DNA of 47,576 bases, taken from NCBI GenBank assembly GCA_900545215.1, contig UQXW01000009.1:1-47576 (forward strand). Direction: 5' to 3'. This stretch comes from an uncultured Bacteroidota bacterium (GTDB lineage Bacteria; Bacteroidota; Bacteroidia; Bacteroidales; P3). Position 1 is the stretch's first letter, and each line of letters begins with the position of its first letter. A program made the position numbers and the translations under genes. Positions 25,159 through 32,350 of the stretch are shown here, piece by piece. The notes under the pieces were generated by a model. The model was not told where the DNA came from and searched no databases. It was given only the letters and a program-made list of their open reading frames with translations.

Positions 25159-25569
25159 CTATTCCTCCGTTTTTTCTTCCTCTTTATCCAAATCAATCAT
25201 ATTTTTGGAGTTGAGAATTTTGTACCACGAGAACAGTTTCTTCATATCGGAAAGATATACTCTGTCTTTGTCGTAGTTGGGAAGGACTTGCTCCATGTAT
25301 GCCCTCAATTCCTTTTCGGGAGCTTTGTGATCTATGCAGTCTCCGCCGTTTTCTTTCTCGTATATCTTTTGAAATACTTCTTTCAAAGGTATGTCATCGT
25401 CTGTGGTGAATATGCTGATGTCTTCCAAGGCTGATATTTTATCGTTTGCAAAGGCAGGGTAACGTCTTGAATCTGCCAAAGATTCAACTAATGCTCCGTT
25501 CTTGGTTTGGGAAACGAGTTTGTAAAGACCGGGCTTGCCCGAGATAGATAGAATTGTGCTTAAATCCAT
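25159..25569 (-). CDS. DUF5606 family protein
   Basis: The 136-residue protein begins MDLSTILSISGKPGLYKLVSQTKNG and continues with a barrel-like segment (GALVESLADSRRYPAFANDKISALEDISIFT), then an acidic helical part ending DLDKEEEKTEE. It belongs to a conserved Bacteroidota family of unknown function (DUF5606). There is no signal peptide, so it is probably cytoplasmic. It follows the S4 protein gene by 28 bases on the same strand, and both can use the promoter at 25837-25844. The RNA-binding neighbour hints at an RNA- or ribosome-related role, but that is only inference. Confidence 0.85.
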   Translation of the reverse strand: MDLSTILSISGKPGLYKLVSQTKNGALVESLADSRRYPAFANDKISALEDISIFTTDDDIPLKEVFQKIYEKENGGDCIDHKAPEKELRAYMEQVLPNYDKDRVYLSDMKKLFSWYKILNSKNMIDLDKEEEKTEE

Positions 25570-25597
25570 TTTTAGTTCGATTGTTTTGTGTTTATAA

Positions 25598-25807
25598 CTA
25601 TTTGATTCGTATTTCTTCTCCTAAGATTCGGACTATGTCTCCGCTGCGGAGTTTGGCTCTTTTGCGACTTTCTCTCACGCCGTTCAACTCTACTTCTCCT
25701 GCTGTAACCATTGCTGCTGCCGCTGCTCCGTTTTCGGCTATGCCGACGGCTTTCAGCAGTTGTGTGAGTTGAATGTAATCCTCATCTTGTCTCAATTCAA
25801 ATTCCAT
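25598..25807 (-). CDS. Small S4-domain RNA-binding protein (YbcJ/YaaA-like)
   Basis: From the ATG at 25807 the product has 69 residues and is essentially one S4 RNA-binding domain: IQLTQLLKAVGIAENGAAAAAMVTAGEVELNGVRESRKRAKLRSGDIV. Such stand-alone S4 proteins are thought to bind structured RNA or ribosomes. An in-frame ATG at 25822 is possible, but family similarity begins at MEFELRQDEDYIQL and the promoter lies close by. It is the first gene of a pair with the DUF5606 gene. Confidence 0.85.
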   Translation of the reverse strand: MEFELRQDEDYIQLTQLLKAVGIAENGAAAAAMVTAGEVELNGVRESRKRAKLRSGDIVRILGEEIRIK

Positions 25808-25836
25808 GTTCTCTTGTCTCAAAAAAAACGAAAGTG

Positions 25837-25844
25837 CAAATATA
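25837..25844 (-). promoter_or_regulatory. Promoter of the S4-DUF5606 pair
   Basis: Minus-strand TATATTTG followed by C. Transcription should begin near 25830, giving a leader of about 20-25 bases before the ATG at 25807. Confidence 0.7.
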
Positions 25845-25880
25845 CGGCATTATCGGCAACTGTAAGGCTGCAAGGGTACA

Positions 25881-25917
25881 AAAAAAGCTCCCGAAACAGA
25901 AGTTCGGGAACTTTTTT
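25881..25917 (-). terminator. Terminator after the peptide transporter gene
   Basis: TCCCGAA (25889-25895) and TTCGGGA (25903-25909) with flanking A and T runs (AAAAAAG/CTTTTTT), so it can work in either direction. It separates the transporter from the S4 gene promoter. Confidence 0.85.
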
Positions 25918-25946
25918 ATGAGATTTTATTACTCCTCGCCGGTTAA

Positions 25947-27497
25947 CTATTTTGCCACTCTTTCGAGCCACTTAACCATTCCGAACATTACACCCATCGA
26001 AATCAGACATATCACAACGAATACGGACCAACACATCCACAAAGGAATGCTATTGTACATCATTGAACCGAGGAACAAGAATGCGTTTCCGACTGCGGTT
26101 GCTCCGAGCCAAAGTCCCTGACACAAACCGAGCATGTGCTTAGGTGCTACTTTCGATACGAACGATAGTCCGAGTGGTGAAATGAACAATTCTGCGACTG
26201 TCAAGAAGAAATATGTTACGAAGAACACCCAGACGCCAGCTCTGGCAGCGGCTTGGTCTGCTTCCGGACGTGCAAGGAAGTCTTGTGCAGACGGGTAGTC
26301 CATGATATATGAGAATATTGCAAGGAATATGTATGCCAATGCTGCCAATCCCATGCCGATTCCTATCTTTCTCGGTGTGGATATGACTTTTCCTTTTCTC
26401 GCCAAGGCTGCAAAGATTGCCATTATGACAGGTGTCAAGACGATTACGAAGAATGGATTGATTGCTTGCAAGAATTCCGGTGCTACTGTGGAGGTATCCA
26501 TGAAGTCTCTTGCGAATAGAGAGAACGATGCTCCGTTTTGGTGGAACGAGAACCAGAAGAAGATTGCTATTCCGAGTACTGCAAACAAGGCATATAGTCT
26601 TTGCTTGATTTCTTTTGCCATTGCAGCTTTCTCCTCAGGTGTATATCCGACGGTTTCCGTTGCTGCTTTCTTTGCAGGTGTCGGAAGTCCTTTCTTCGTG
26701 CAAAGGAATATTGTCAAGGAAATCAACATTGCGATGACGGAAGCGATGAACGAGAAGTGTACTCCTTGGTTAAATACTTCCAAGTATGCATTCGGGTCAA
26801 AGGTTGTGCCGGCATCAAGAACGGCTTTTGAGGATAGTTCGGTGTAATTCTCCAATTTATCGCCGCTGATTATGCCGTTGAGTTGTTCATGACATAATGC
26901 AGGGAGCTTTGCATTGTATATAAATCCGTTTACTTTCAACCACCAAGAACGAATAAGCGGTGCAACAAACGGTGCTATCAATCCGCCTATATTGATGAAG
27001 ACATAGAAAATTTGAAAGCCGGAGTCTCTTTTCTCTTTTGCTATTTTCAATGCTTCCGGACCTTTCTTGGCTTCTTCGGCTTCAAAATTGTCATACATTT
27101 GTCCCACGATTGCTTGAAGGTTTCCTTTGAATAATCCGTTACCAAAGGCTATCATCAAGAGTGCAAAGCAGGTTAACGGCAATAACCATACATCATTGGT
27201 GCTGGTTGCCGTAATCGGAATTGCCAATAAGACATATCCTGTTGCCATTGTAAGCAATCCTTTTTGTATTGTACCTTTGTAGTTTTGGGTTTTGTCGGCT
27301 ATGATTCCGCCAACCAAACTTAGGATATAAATACCGCAGTAGAAACAAGAGTAAATAATCGCTGCGTTTGCATCGCTCAAACCAAATTTCGAGCAAAGAA
27401 ATAACGTAAGAACGGCATTCATAATATAGTAGCCGAATCGCTCTCCCATATTACTTAGGGCTGCCGCAATAAGCCCCTTAGGGTGTCCTTTAAACAT
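25947..27497 (-). CDS. POT/PTR2-family peptide transporter
   Basis: The 516-residue membrane protein is a proton-coupled oligopeptide transporter of the major facilitator superfamily, suited to importing di- and tripeptides in an amino-acid fermenter. The N-terminal PTR2 signature is MGERFGYYIMNAVLTLFL. The usual E-x-x-E-R-F reads N-M-G-E-R-F, so the first Glu is replaced by Asn. Later blocks include GNGLFKGNLQAIVGQMY and FYVFINIGGLIAPF. The long loop near 180-290 is normal for the bacterial 14-helix type. The ATG at 27497 is downstream of the promoter; the frame is open to 27563. Confidence 0.92.
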   Translation of the reverse strand: MFKGHPKGLIAAALSNMGERFGYYIMNAVLTLFLCSKFGLSDANAAIIYSCFYCGIYILSLVGGIIADKTQNYKGTIQKGLLTMATGYVLLAIPITATSTNDVWLLPLTCFALLMIAFGNGLFKGNLQAIVGQMYDNFEAEEAKKGPEALKIAKEKRDSGFQIFYVFINIGGLIAPFVAPLIRSWWLKVNGFIYNAKLPALCHEQLNGIISGDKLENYTELSSKAVLDAGTTFDPNAYLEVFNQGVHFSFIASVIAMLISLTIFLCTKKGLPTPAKKAATETVGYTPEEKAAMAKEIKQRLYALFAVLGIAIFFWFSFHQNGASFSLFARDFMDTSTVAPEFLQAINPFFVIVLTPVIMAIFAALARKGKVISTPRKIGIGMGLAALAYIFLAIFSYIMDYPSAQDFLARPEADQAAARAGVWVFFVTYFFLTVAELFISPLGLSFVSKVAPKHMLGLCQGLWLGATAVGNAFLFLGSMMYNSIPLWMCWSVFVVICLISMGVMFGMVKWLERVAK

Positions 27498-27552
27498 CTT
27501 CTCTTTTTGTTTTTTTGTTATTAAATCAGTAATTACTTTTCGATTGAGAGTG

Positions 27553-27560
27553 CAAATATA
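27553..27560 (-). promoter_or_regulatory. Promoter of the peptide transporter gene
   Basis: Minus-strand TATATTTG followed by C, giving a leader of about 50 bases to the ATG at 27497 and excluding the start at 27563. Confidence 0.7.
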
Positions 27561-27675
27561 CAACCTATTGGCGAATTTACCAAGCGGGTTGCCGATTTAT
27601 TTCGTGGAAATACTGCATCGTAATGGCAAAGCTGTATTTGCAGGTTGCGGTTCGCAGGGCTTATGTGTCTTTTCT

Positions 27676-29682
27676 TCAAGGTGTTTTCAGCAAAAGCCTG
27701 TTAGTGGTCATTCTTTGCATGTATTGCTGTATCATTGCTTTGAGTTGCAGCAGCATTTGTCGTTCCTGCATCGTGTTTCCTTTGATGTTGTGCCGTAAAA
27801 GAGGGTCTTGCCTGTAATTATAAGTGCTTTTATGTTCAGTTCCGTCGAATTGTATGAGCAAATCGCCTTTTGCGAACTGGTACAGACCGTTATTATAGTT
27901 CACAAGGTAAGTTTCCTCGACCGGAGTGTGCAGAACGTCGCAGCCGAACGCCACATACGGCCTGTCATAGCCCATTATCCCGAGCAGTGTCGGCATTATA
28001 TCGATTTGTTGCATTATCACGTCATCTCGTTTTTCGGCTTTCAGGCTTCCGTCCGGAGTATAAAAGAGTATAGGAACGGCAAAAACGCCGAGGTCTGTTT
28101 GATATTCCGCATGCGAGGAGGAGCTTTGCGAGGTGTGATCCGCCACTATTACAAATATGGTATTGCGAAACCATTTGCTTTTTTCAGCCTTTTCAAAGAA
28201 GCGACGCAGCGACATATCGGAATACATCAGGCATTTGTACATAGGGAAATCGCCTTCCGGAAAGACGGATTTGTACTTTTTCGGAATGTTGAACGGACTG
28301 TGCGAAGTGGCAGTGAAGCATGTAGCTACGAAAGGTTGGCGAAAATCACTCAGATTATCGGCAAAAAAACTCAGGAATTCCTCGTCCCACACCGCCCATT
28401 TGCCATCCCAGTCCCTGCGACCGCCGTACCTCTTGTCCGAAGCGTACTCATCGAAGCCGAAATAGGCATCATAGCCCGCCTGTTTGGCGAAAGCCGCAAA
28501 GCCCATGGTGATATTCTCCCCTCCATGGAAGAAACCCGAAGCGTAACCTTTCGTTTTCAACTCATGAACGAGCCCTCCGATGTCATTCAAAGCAGCATCC
28601 GTCAACACGAAAGGCTCGATAAACATCGGAATAGAAGCGATAATAGACGGCAAAGCGTCCTGCGACTTTCTCCCATTGGCGAAAGAATACTTGAAACACA
28701 GCGATTTCGCAGCCAAAGAATCCAGAAACGGTGTCAATCTTCGGCGTTTTCCTGTATAATAATCGGGGTTGAAAAAGCCGCTGTACTCCATTCCGAAACT
28801 CTCCATTATCAAAATCACAACATTCTTTCGCCGAAATTCCGCACCGTTTTCGGGCATAACCACAGGCGAAAACACCCTTTCCATCACAGTATCGCTCATA
28901 TACACCGGCGTAACGTAGCTTCCATGGCTCACAGTCCTTATAATCGAGAACGGAGTGTTCAAAACCAAGCTTGCCTGAGAGGCATTTTCGGCATAAGAAT
29001 TGGCGTTACTCAACGTGATAGGTCTCGTTCCCGAAGACAAACTGCCCCTCGTACCATACAGAAAACAAGGAAAAAACAACACCAAAACGACACATCTGCG
29101 AACGTAATACCTCCATTTAGCACCTTCGAACGGCACCTTAGGTACTCGATAAAACCGAAACAGTATCACCAAAAGCCCGAAAAACACCGCAAAAAGCCAC
29201 CAATACCTCAGTCCCTCGGTCAAAATCACATCCGGAATATTCGTCTCATTCGCAAATTCTGAGAAAACACTGAACGTAGAACGCCGTCCCGTATATTGAA
29301 AATAAACGCAATCGATAAGATTGGACGCAATTCCCACACCATTGAAAAGCACAAACACCCACCTCAAAACGCCGTAAAACCACTTCCTTTCCTTCCAATG
29401 CAAAGGCAAAAGCACCAAACACACGTATATGATATTAAGGTAAAGCAAAGCAGAAACATCGAAAACCAAAGCCCCTTTCAGCATCATCAAAACCGAATAT
29501 AGGTTCAAATCAGGAGCGAAAACACCGTAATTCATCACGAGAAACACCACCCTGCACACCATGAACGCCACCTCCGCCAACAACAAATTAACAATCAACA
29601 CACCGAGATTACTGTTCAAAAAACCTTTGAACGCCACTTGCAATCTCGAATACGCCACATTCAAATCAACATTACGCCACAT
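27676..29682 (-). CDS. LTA-synthase-like sulfatase-family membrane protein
   Basis: The 668-residue protein has about five N-terminal membrane helices (within residues 25-220) and a large periplasmic sulfatase-fold domain. The domain opens with KNVVILIMESFGMEY, carries the metal/nucleophile region SFANGRKSQDALPSIIASIP (the Ser in GRKSQ is the probable nucleophile), and ends with VIVADHTSQSS. Relatives transfer phosphoglycerol or phosphoethanolamine to envelope lipids or glycans; which one applies here cannot be told. The residues after DHTS are normal in length. It has its own promoter and no operon partner. Confidence 0.88.
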   Translation of the reverse strand: MWRNVDLNVAYSRLQVAFKGFLNSNLGVLIVNLLLAEVAFMVCRVVFLVMNYGVFAPDLNLYSVLMMLKGALVFDVSALLYLNIIYVCLVLLPLHWKERKWFYGVLRWVFVLFNGVGIASNLIDCVYFQYTGRRSTFSVFSEFANETNIPDVILTEGLRYWWLFAVFFGLLVILFRFYRVPKVPFEGAKWRYYVRRCVVLVLFFPCFLYGTRGSLSSGTRPITLSNANSYAENASQASLVLNTPFSIIRTVSHGSYVTPVYMSDTVMERVFSPVVMPENGAEFRRKNVVILIMESFGMEYSGFFNPDYYTGKRRRLTPFLDSLAAKSLCFKYSFANGRKSQDALPSIIASIPMFIEPFVLTDAALNDIGGLVHELKTKGYASGFFHGGENITMGFAAFAKQAGYDAYFGFDEYASDKRYGGRRDWDGKWAVWDEEFLSFFADNLSDFRQPFVATCFTATSHSPFNIPKKYKSVFPEGDFPMYKCLMYSDMSLRRFFEKAEKSKWFRNTIFVIVADHTSQSSSSHAEYQTDLGVFAVPILFYTPDGSLKAEKRDDVIMQQIDIMPTLLGIMGYDRPYVAFGCDVLHTPVEETYLVNYNNGLYQFAKGDLLIQFDGTEHKSTYNYRQDPLLRHNIKGNTMQERQMLLQLKAMIQQYMQRMTTNRLLLKTP

Positions 29683-29709
29683 TGCAAATACAAAAACTCA
29701 TTGCCACTG

Positions 29710-29717
29710 CAAAAGTA
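29710..29717 (-). promoter_or_regulatory. Promoter of the LTA-synthase-like gene
   Basis: Minus-strand TACTTTTG -7 box with TTTTG about 15 bases upstream. The ATG at 29682 follows about 25 bases later. Confidence 0.65.
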
Positions 29718-30108
29718 CAAAAAACAAACATACAAAAGCATTCGGATAGATGCACGATTACCAAGGTCATTCCGGTCAACGAGACGACGGATTTGTAACT
29801 TTGCAAGTGTGATAAAAATCGGTTGCTCTGTCATCTATGGCAAGCAATGCTTTCTTATGCTTCTTGCCGATTACTGTATCGAATTCAAAGATGGTTATTT
29901 TTCAAACTCGAAGGAAAGGGAATTTCCCTCTCTTTCTTTGAGCTTTTGTTTTGGCTTTTCCCAATTATATGAGTTGAACTTAGGCAATAACAAGAAAGCC
30001 ACAGGCAATAATGCCTGCGGCTTTATCAGAGTGCTTTGCAACCTCTAAGAATTACTCCACTATCAACGATACCATTTCGATACCACCTCTGAATATTTAC
30101 TTAGTATG
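29718..30108. other. Gap with a facing -7 box and a hairpin, no clear gene
   Basis: About 390 bases without a recognisable protein. On the plus strand TAACTTTG (29796-29803) matches a -7 box, and about 200 bases later comes the hairpin AAAGCC-A-CAGGC/GCCTG-C-GGCTTT (29995-30024). In between are GGCAAG/CTTGCC and GGGAATTTCCC inverted repeats and only short frames, the longest sensible one 34 codons. A small RNA is possible but weak, because no -33 is seen. The hairpin more likely ends the PKD lipoprotein transcript, since TTCTTGTTATT follows it on the minus strand. Confidence 0.35.
29995..30024 (-). terminator. Probable terminator after the PKD lipoprotein gene
   Basis: Eleven-bp stem with one A-C mismatch and a 6-base loop, GCCTGCGGC type, followed on the minus strand by TTCTTGTT. 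It lies 85 bases after the stop codon. Confidence 0.6.
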
Positions 30109-30870
30109 TTATTGCAACCACTCAACATACATATCTAATTCGAGTTCGGAAGTTGAACTGGAAAAATGTATTACTCCGCTATTGAAGTTTTGCGTACTTG
30201 GCGTGAAATAATAACCACCCATCCAATCATTAGGATCATAATCATCGTAATCATAGAAATCTATTTCACATTGCTTATCAAAACTTGCATCTATCGTTAT
30301 CGGCAAATTATTGGTATAAGTGATTGGCAAATCATTATACGTTACATCTTTGTATCTGCCACTTGTAACGAAAGTGGAACTGCCACAAGTGATATTAAAG
30401 AATATGTCTGGTCCGCTCATATAGTCCCAATTTTCGCCGTTACTATCCATCTGAGGATATTTCCTCAAAATAACTTTTGTGATTTTCATCTTTGTTGGCT
30501 TTTGCTTGATGTTAACCGTCTTTGTAATAACATCATCGCCACCCGAACCGGAAGCCCGAAGTGTTACCGTATAAATACCACCATTGTTGTACTGATGACT
30601 TGGTGATGTTTGTGTTGAAGTTTTTCCATCACCGAAATCCCAAGAATAGTAACTTGCATTTTTTGATTTGTTCGTAAAAGCTATTGTACAAGGAGGATAG
30701 TTACTTGTACCACTGAAAGAAAAATCTGCTTGTGGAGCAATTTCTGTATTGCCACCACCGTTTTGGTTTCCGGAACCACCATTGTTGTTTGTAACCTCAT
30801 CCTTTTCCGGTTCGCATCCTGCGAACATTGTCGCCGCCGCTATGGCAAGCATAAAAAACATTTTTTTCAT
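30109..30870 (-). CDS. PKD-domain lipoprotein
   Basis: The 253-residue protein starts with a lipoprotein signal (MKKMFFMLAIAAATMFAGC, lipobox FAGC, C19). A Gly/Asn-rich linker follows (about 28-45), then one PKD domain with the signature YYSWDFGDGKTSTQTSPSHQY (residues 73-93) and TVTLRASGSGGDD. The last ~120 residues form an unrecognised beta-rich domain with an Asp/Tyr-rich stretch (DFYDYDDYDPNDW). PKD domains mediate surface protein or glycan interactions. It is probably exposed on the outer membrane. The ATG comes 12 bases after the end of structured element copy 1, which may be its leader. Confidence 0.85.
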   Translation of the reverse strand: MKKMFFMLAIAAATMFAGCEPEKDEVTNNNGGSGNQNGGGNTEIAPQADFSFSGTSNYPPCTIAFTNKSKNASYYSWDFGDGKTSTQTSPSHQYNNGGIYTVTLRASGSGGDDVITKTVNIKQKPTKMKITKVILRKYPQMDSNGENWDYMSGPDIFFNITCGSSTFVTSGRYKDVTYNDLPITYTNNLPITIDASFDKQCEIDFYDYDDYDPNDWMGGYYFTPSTQNFNSGVIHFSSSTSELELDMYVEWLQ

Positions 30871-30881
30871 TTAATCGAATA

Positions 30882-31276
30882 TTTTATCTCCGCCCAAGTC
30901 CCAAAAGCGATTTGTATTTTGCGGACTTTGCCCGCTTTATTCTCCCTTAGCGTACGGACATAAAAAACGTGGGACTTTTTTTCTCTTATTGGTTTCTCGA
31001 GGTTCTGGACTACCTAATTCTCCAAATAAGCAAAGCCCACGAAATAAATCGTGAGCGTTTACAGCCTACTTTTTTTGGAGAACTTCGTGAAATTGTCCAG
31101 ATTTCAAGAAACCAAAATCTAAGCAAAAACGCTTTATTATGTCATATAAATACGTACTGAATCAATGTAAACTCTTTTCTTCTGTTGCCTCCTTTCTGTA
31201 ATGGTTTGATTTCAACTTGCAAAAGTATGAATTTTTCATGGTTCAATACACACAATCAAGAGAAAAAGTAGAGAGA
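30882..31276 (-). ncRNA. Structured repeat RNA element, copy 1 (candidate cis-acting leader)
   Basis: This 395-bp block recurs at 47106-47498. On the minus strand it starts with a promoter (TACTTTTG at 31220-31227, TTG at 31244-31246). The RNA can form helix A (31104-31115 with 30989-31000, 12 bp), CTGGAC/GTCCAG just inside it, helix B (31074-31082 with 31018-31026, 9 bp), hairpin C (31035-31042 with 31049-31056, 8 bp) and helix D (30970-30977 with 30896-30903, 8 bp). GCGTTT/AAACGC (31127-31132 with 31055-31060) would add a pseudoknot. Helices A and B differ from copy 2 by compensatory changes. There is no U tract at the end, so the transcript should run into the PKD lipoprotein gene. Confidence 0.7.
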
Positions 31277-31498
31277 AGTAAAGAATGGTAGAGAGGAAAC
31301 GAACACATACTATGACGAATTTCTCGGAATCGGAGTAGAGAGAATATGAATAGACTTATATGACAACCTGCCAAGGGTATCTTCCCTTGAGAAGGAGACA
31401 AAAACAAACAACACAATCGTCCACTTGGAACTCATTTCTTTTACTCCTCTTGAATGTTTTTGCTCCAACTTTGCAGCCACAATAAAGGGTAGCTGTAT
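31277..31498. other. Gap between the nuclease gene and structured element copy 1
   Basis: About 220 bases without a gene. A pyrimidine-rich (minus strand) tract borders the element. A small 6-bp hairpin CAAGGG/CCCTTG (31372-31377/31384-31389) lies in the middle without a clear U tract. The remaining sequence shows nothing recognisable. Confidence 0.5.
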
Positions 31499-32350
31499 TT
31501 ACGAGTTGGATTTAGCAATGAACTTTTCGTTAGAATCTAATATTCCATCCGATGTGATTTTCAAGAATTCTGCTTCTTCAGATTGTTTCAACTTGCAATA
31601 TATAGCATCCATCGTTTTACGCAAACACTCGACGACATACTTGATTTCTTCTATTTTATAACGCTTTTGGAAAACCTCTAATCTTGGTCTAACGCTCTCT
31701 TCAAGATAACGTGTGCATCCCTCAATATCGTCTTTTGTAATAAATTTATTGATTGTGTTTTCAATGCTGCTGAAATCTGTTTCGGGATAGTACGGACAAC
31801 TTTCCACAAAATGGATATAGTCGTTGAACCCATTAGGATCAAAGAGAATCCAATTCCTAATATCTGAACCTCCTGAACCACGTTGTTTACTTGCTACAAA
31901 TCTGTTCGCTATATCGATTATTCCGGACGGAAATAAGAAAATGCTTTTGGATGAGAAAGGAACGCCGTTCCATTCCATCTCACGAGTGTGCTCATCTTTA
32001 TTTTTCAAATCATCTATTTTAAGATTGAATGATTTGCAGTTGAGTTTTAGCTCTACGGGCAATAATCGTCTGTTGGAAAATTTGCGTTCGGTACAGTCAA
32101 ATGAAGCAATTCCTATTACCAAATCCATGGTGCAATTTTTATTTCCACTTTTGCCTGTATTCCTTTCAATCTCATCTACATCAAAGGATTGCATTTTTAG
32201 AATACGTTTTTTATCGAAGCCAAAATCTTTATTACCGCTATCCTTTTGTACTATTTCTTCAAAAGTGCATTTGTAGTTCTTGTAAGTACGGCAACTGCTT
32301 AATACATCTTCGCAATATACATTGTCAATCTTCTTATCAATCTTCGCCAT
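31499..32350 (-). CDS. Putative PD-(D/E)xK nuclease partner of an ATPase
   Basis: I do not recognise the family of this 283-residue protein. The segment MDLVIGIASF...LLPVELKL has the spacing of a PD-(D/E)xK nuclease core, with D76 and E100-x-K102, flanked by hydrophobic strands and followed by a charged helix (LKIDDLKNKDEHTREM). The C-terminal third is helical (YLEESVRPRLEVFQKRYKIEEIKYVVECLRKTMDAIYCKL). There is no signal peptide. Its ATG lies inside the 3' end of the ATPase gene (14-base overlap), so the two are made together. The pairing of an ABC-type ATPase with a nuclease is typical of anti-phage modules, but this is inference. Confidence 0.55.
   Translation of the reverse strand: MAKIDKKIDNVYCEDVLSSCRTYKNYKCTFEEIVQKDSGNKDFGFDKKRILKMQSFDVDEIERNTGKSGNKNCTMDLVIGIASFDCTERKFSNRRLLPVELKLNCKSFNLKIDDLKNKDEHTREMEWNGVPFSSKSIFLFPSGIIDIANRFVASKQRGSGGSDIRNWILFDPNGFNDYIHFVESCPYYPETDFSSIENTINKFITKDDIEGCTRYLEESVRPRLEVFQKRYKIEEIKYVVECLRKTMDAIYCKLKQSEEAEFLKITSDGILDSNEKFIAKSNS

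Noticed and set aside
27808..29262. 484-codon open frame on the plus strand
   Set aside because: It is antisense to the LTA-synthase-like gene, rich in Arg/His and without any domain; the sulfatase on the other strand is clearly the real gene.
29796..30030. Small RNA gene with promoter and terminator on the plus strand
   Set aside because: The -7 box is good but no -33 is seen, and the hairpin serves the PKD gene on the other strand better; left as a note on the gap.
30969..31160. 63-codon frame in RNA element copy 1 and 136-codon frame (47083-47493) in copy 2
   Set aside because: The two peptides are alike only because the DNA is repeated. Helix arms change by compensatory base pairs, not by synonymous codons, so the conserved function is RNA structure.
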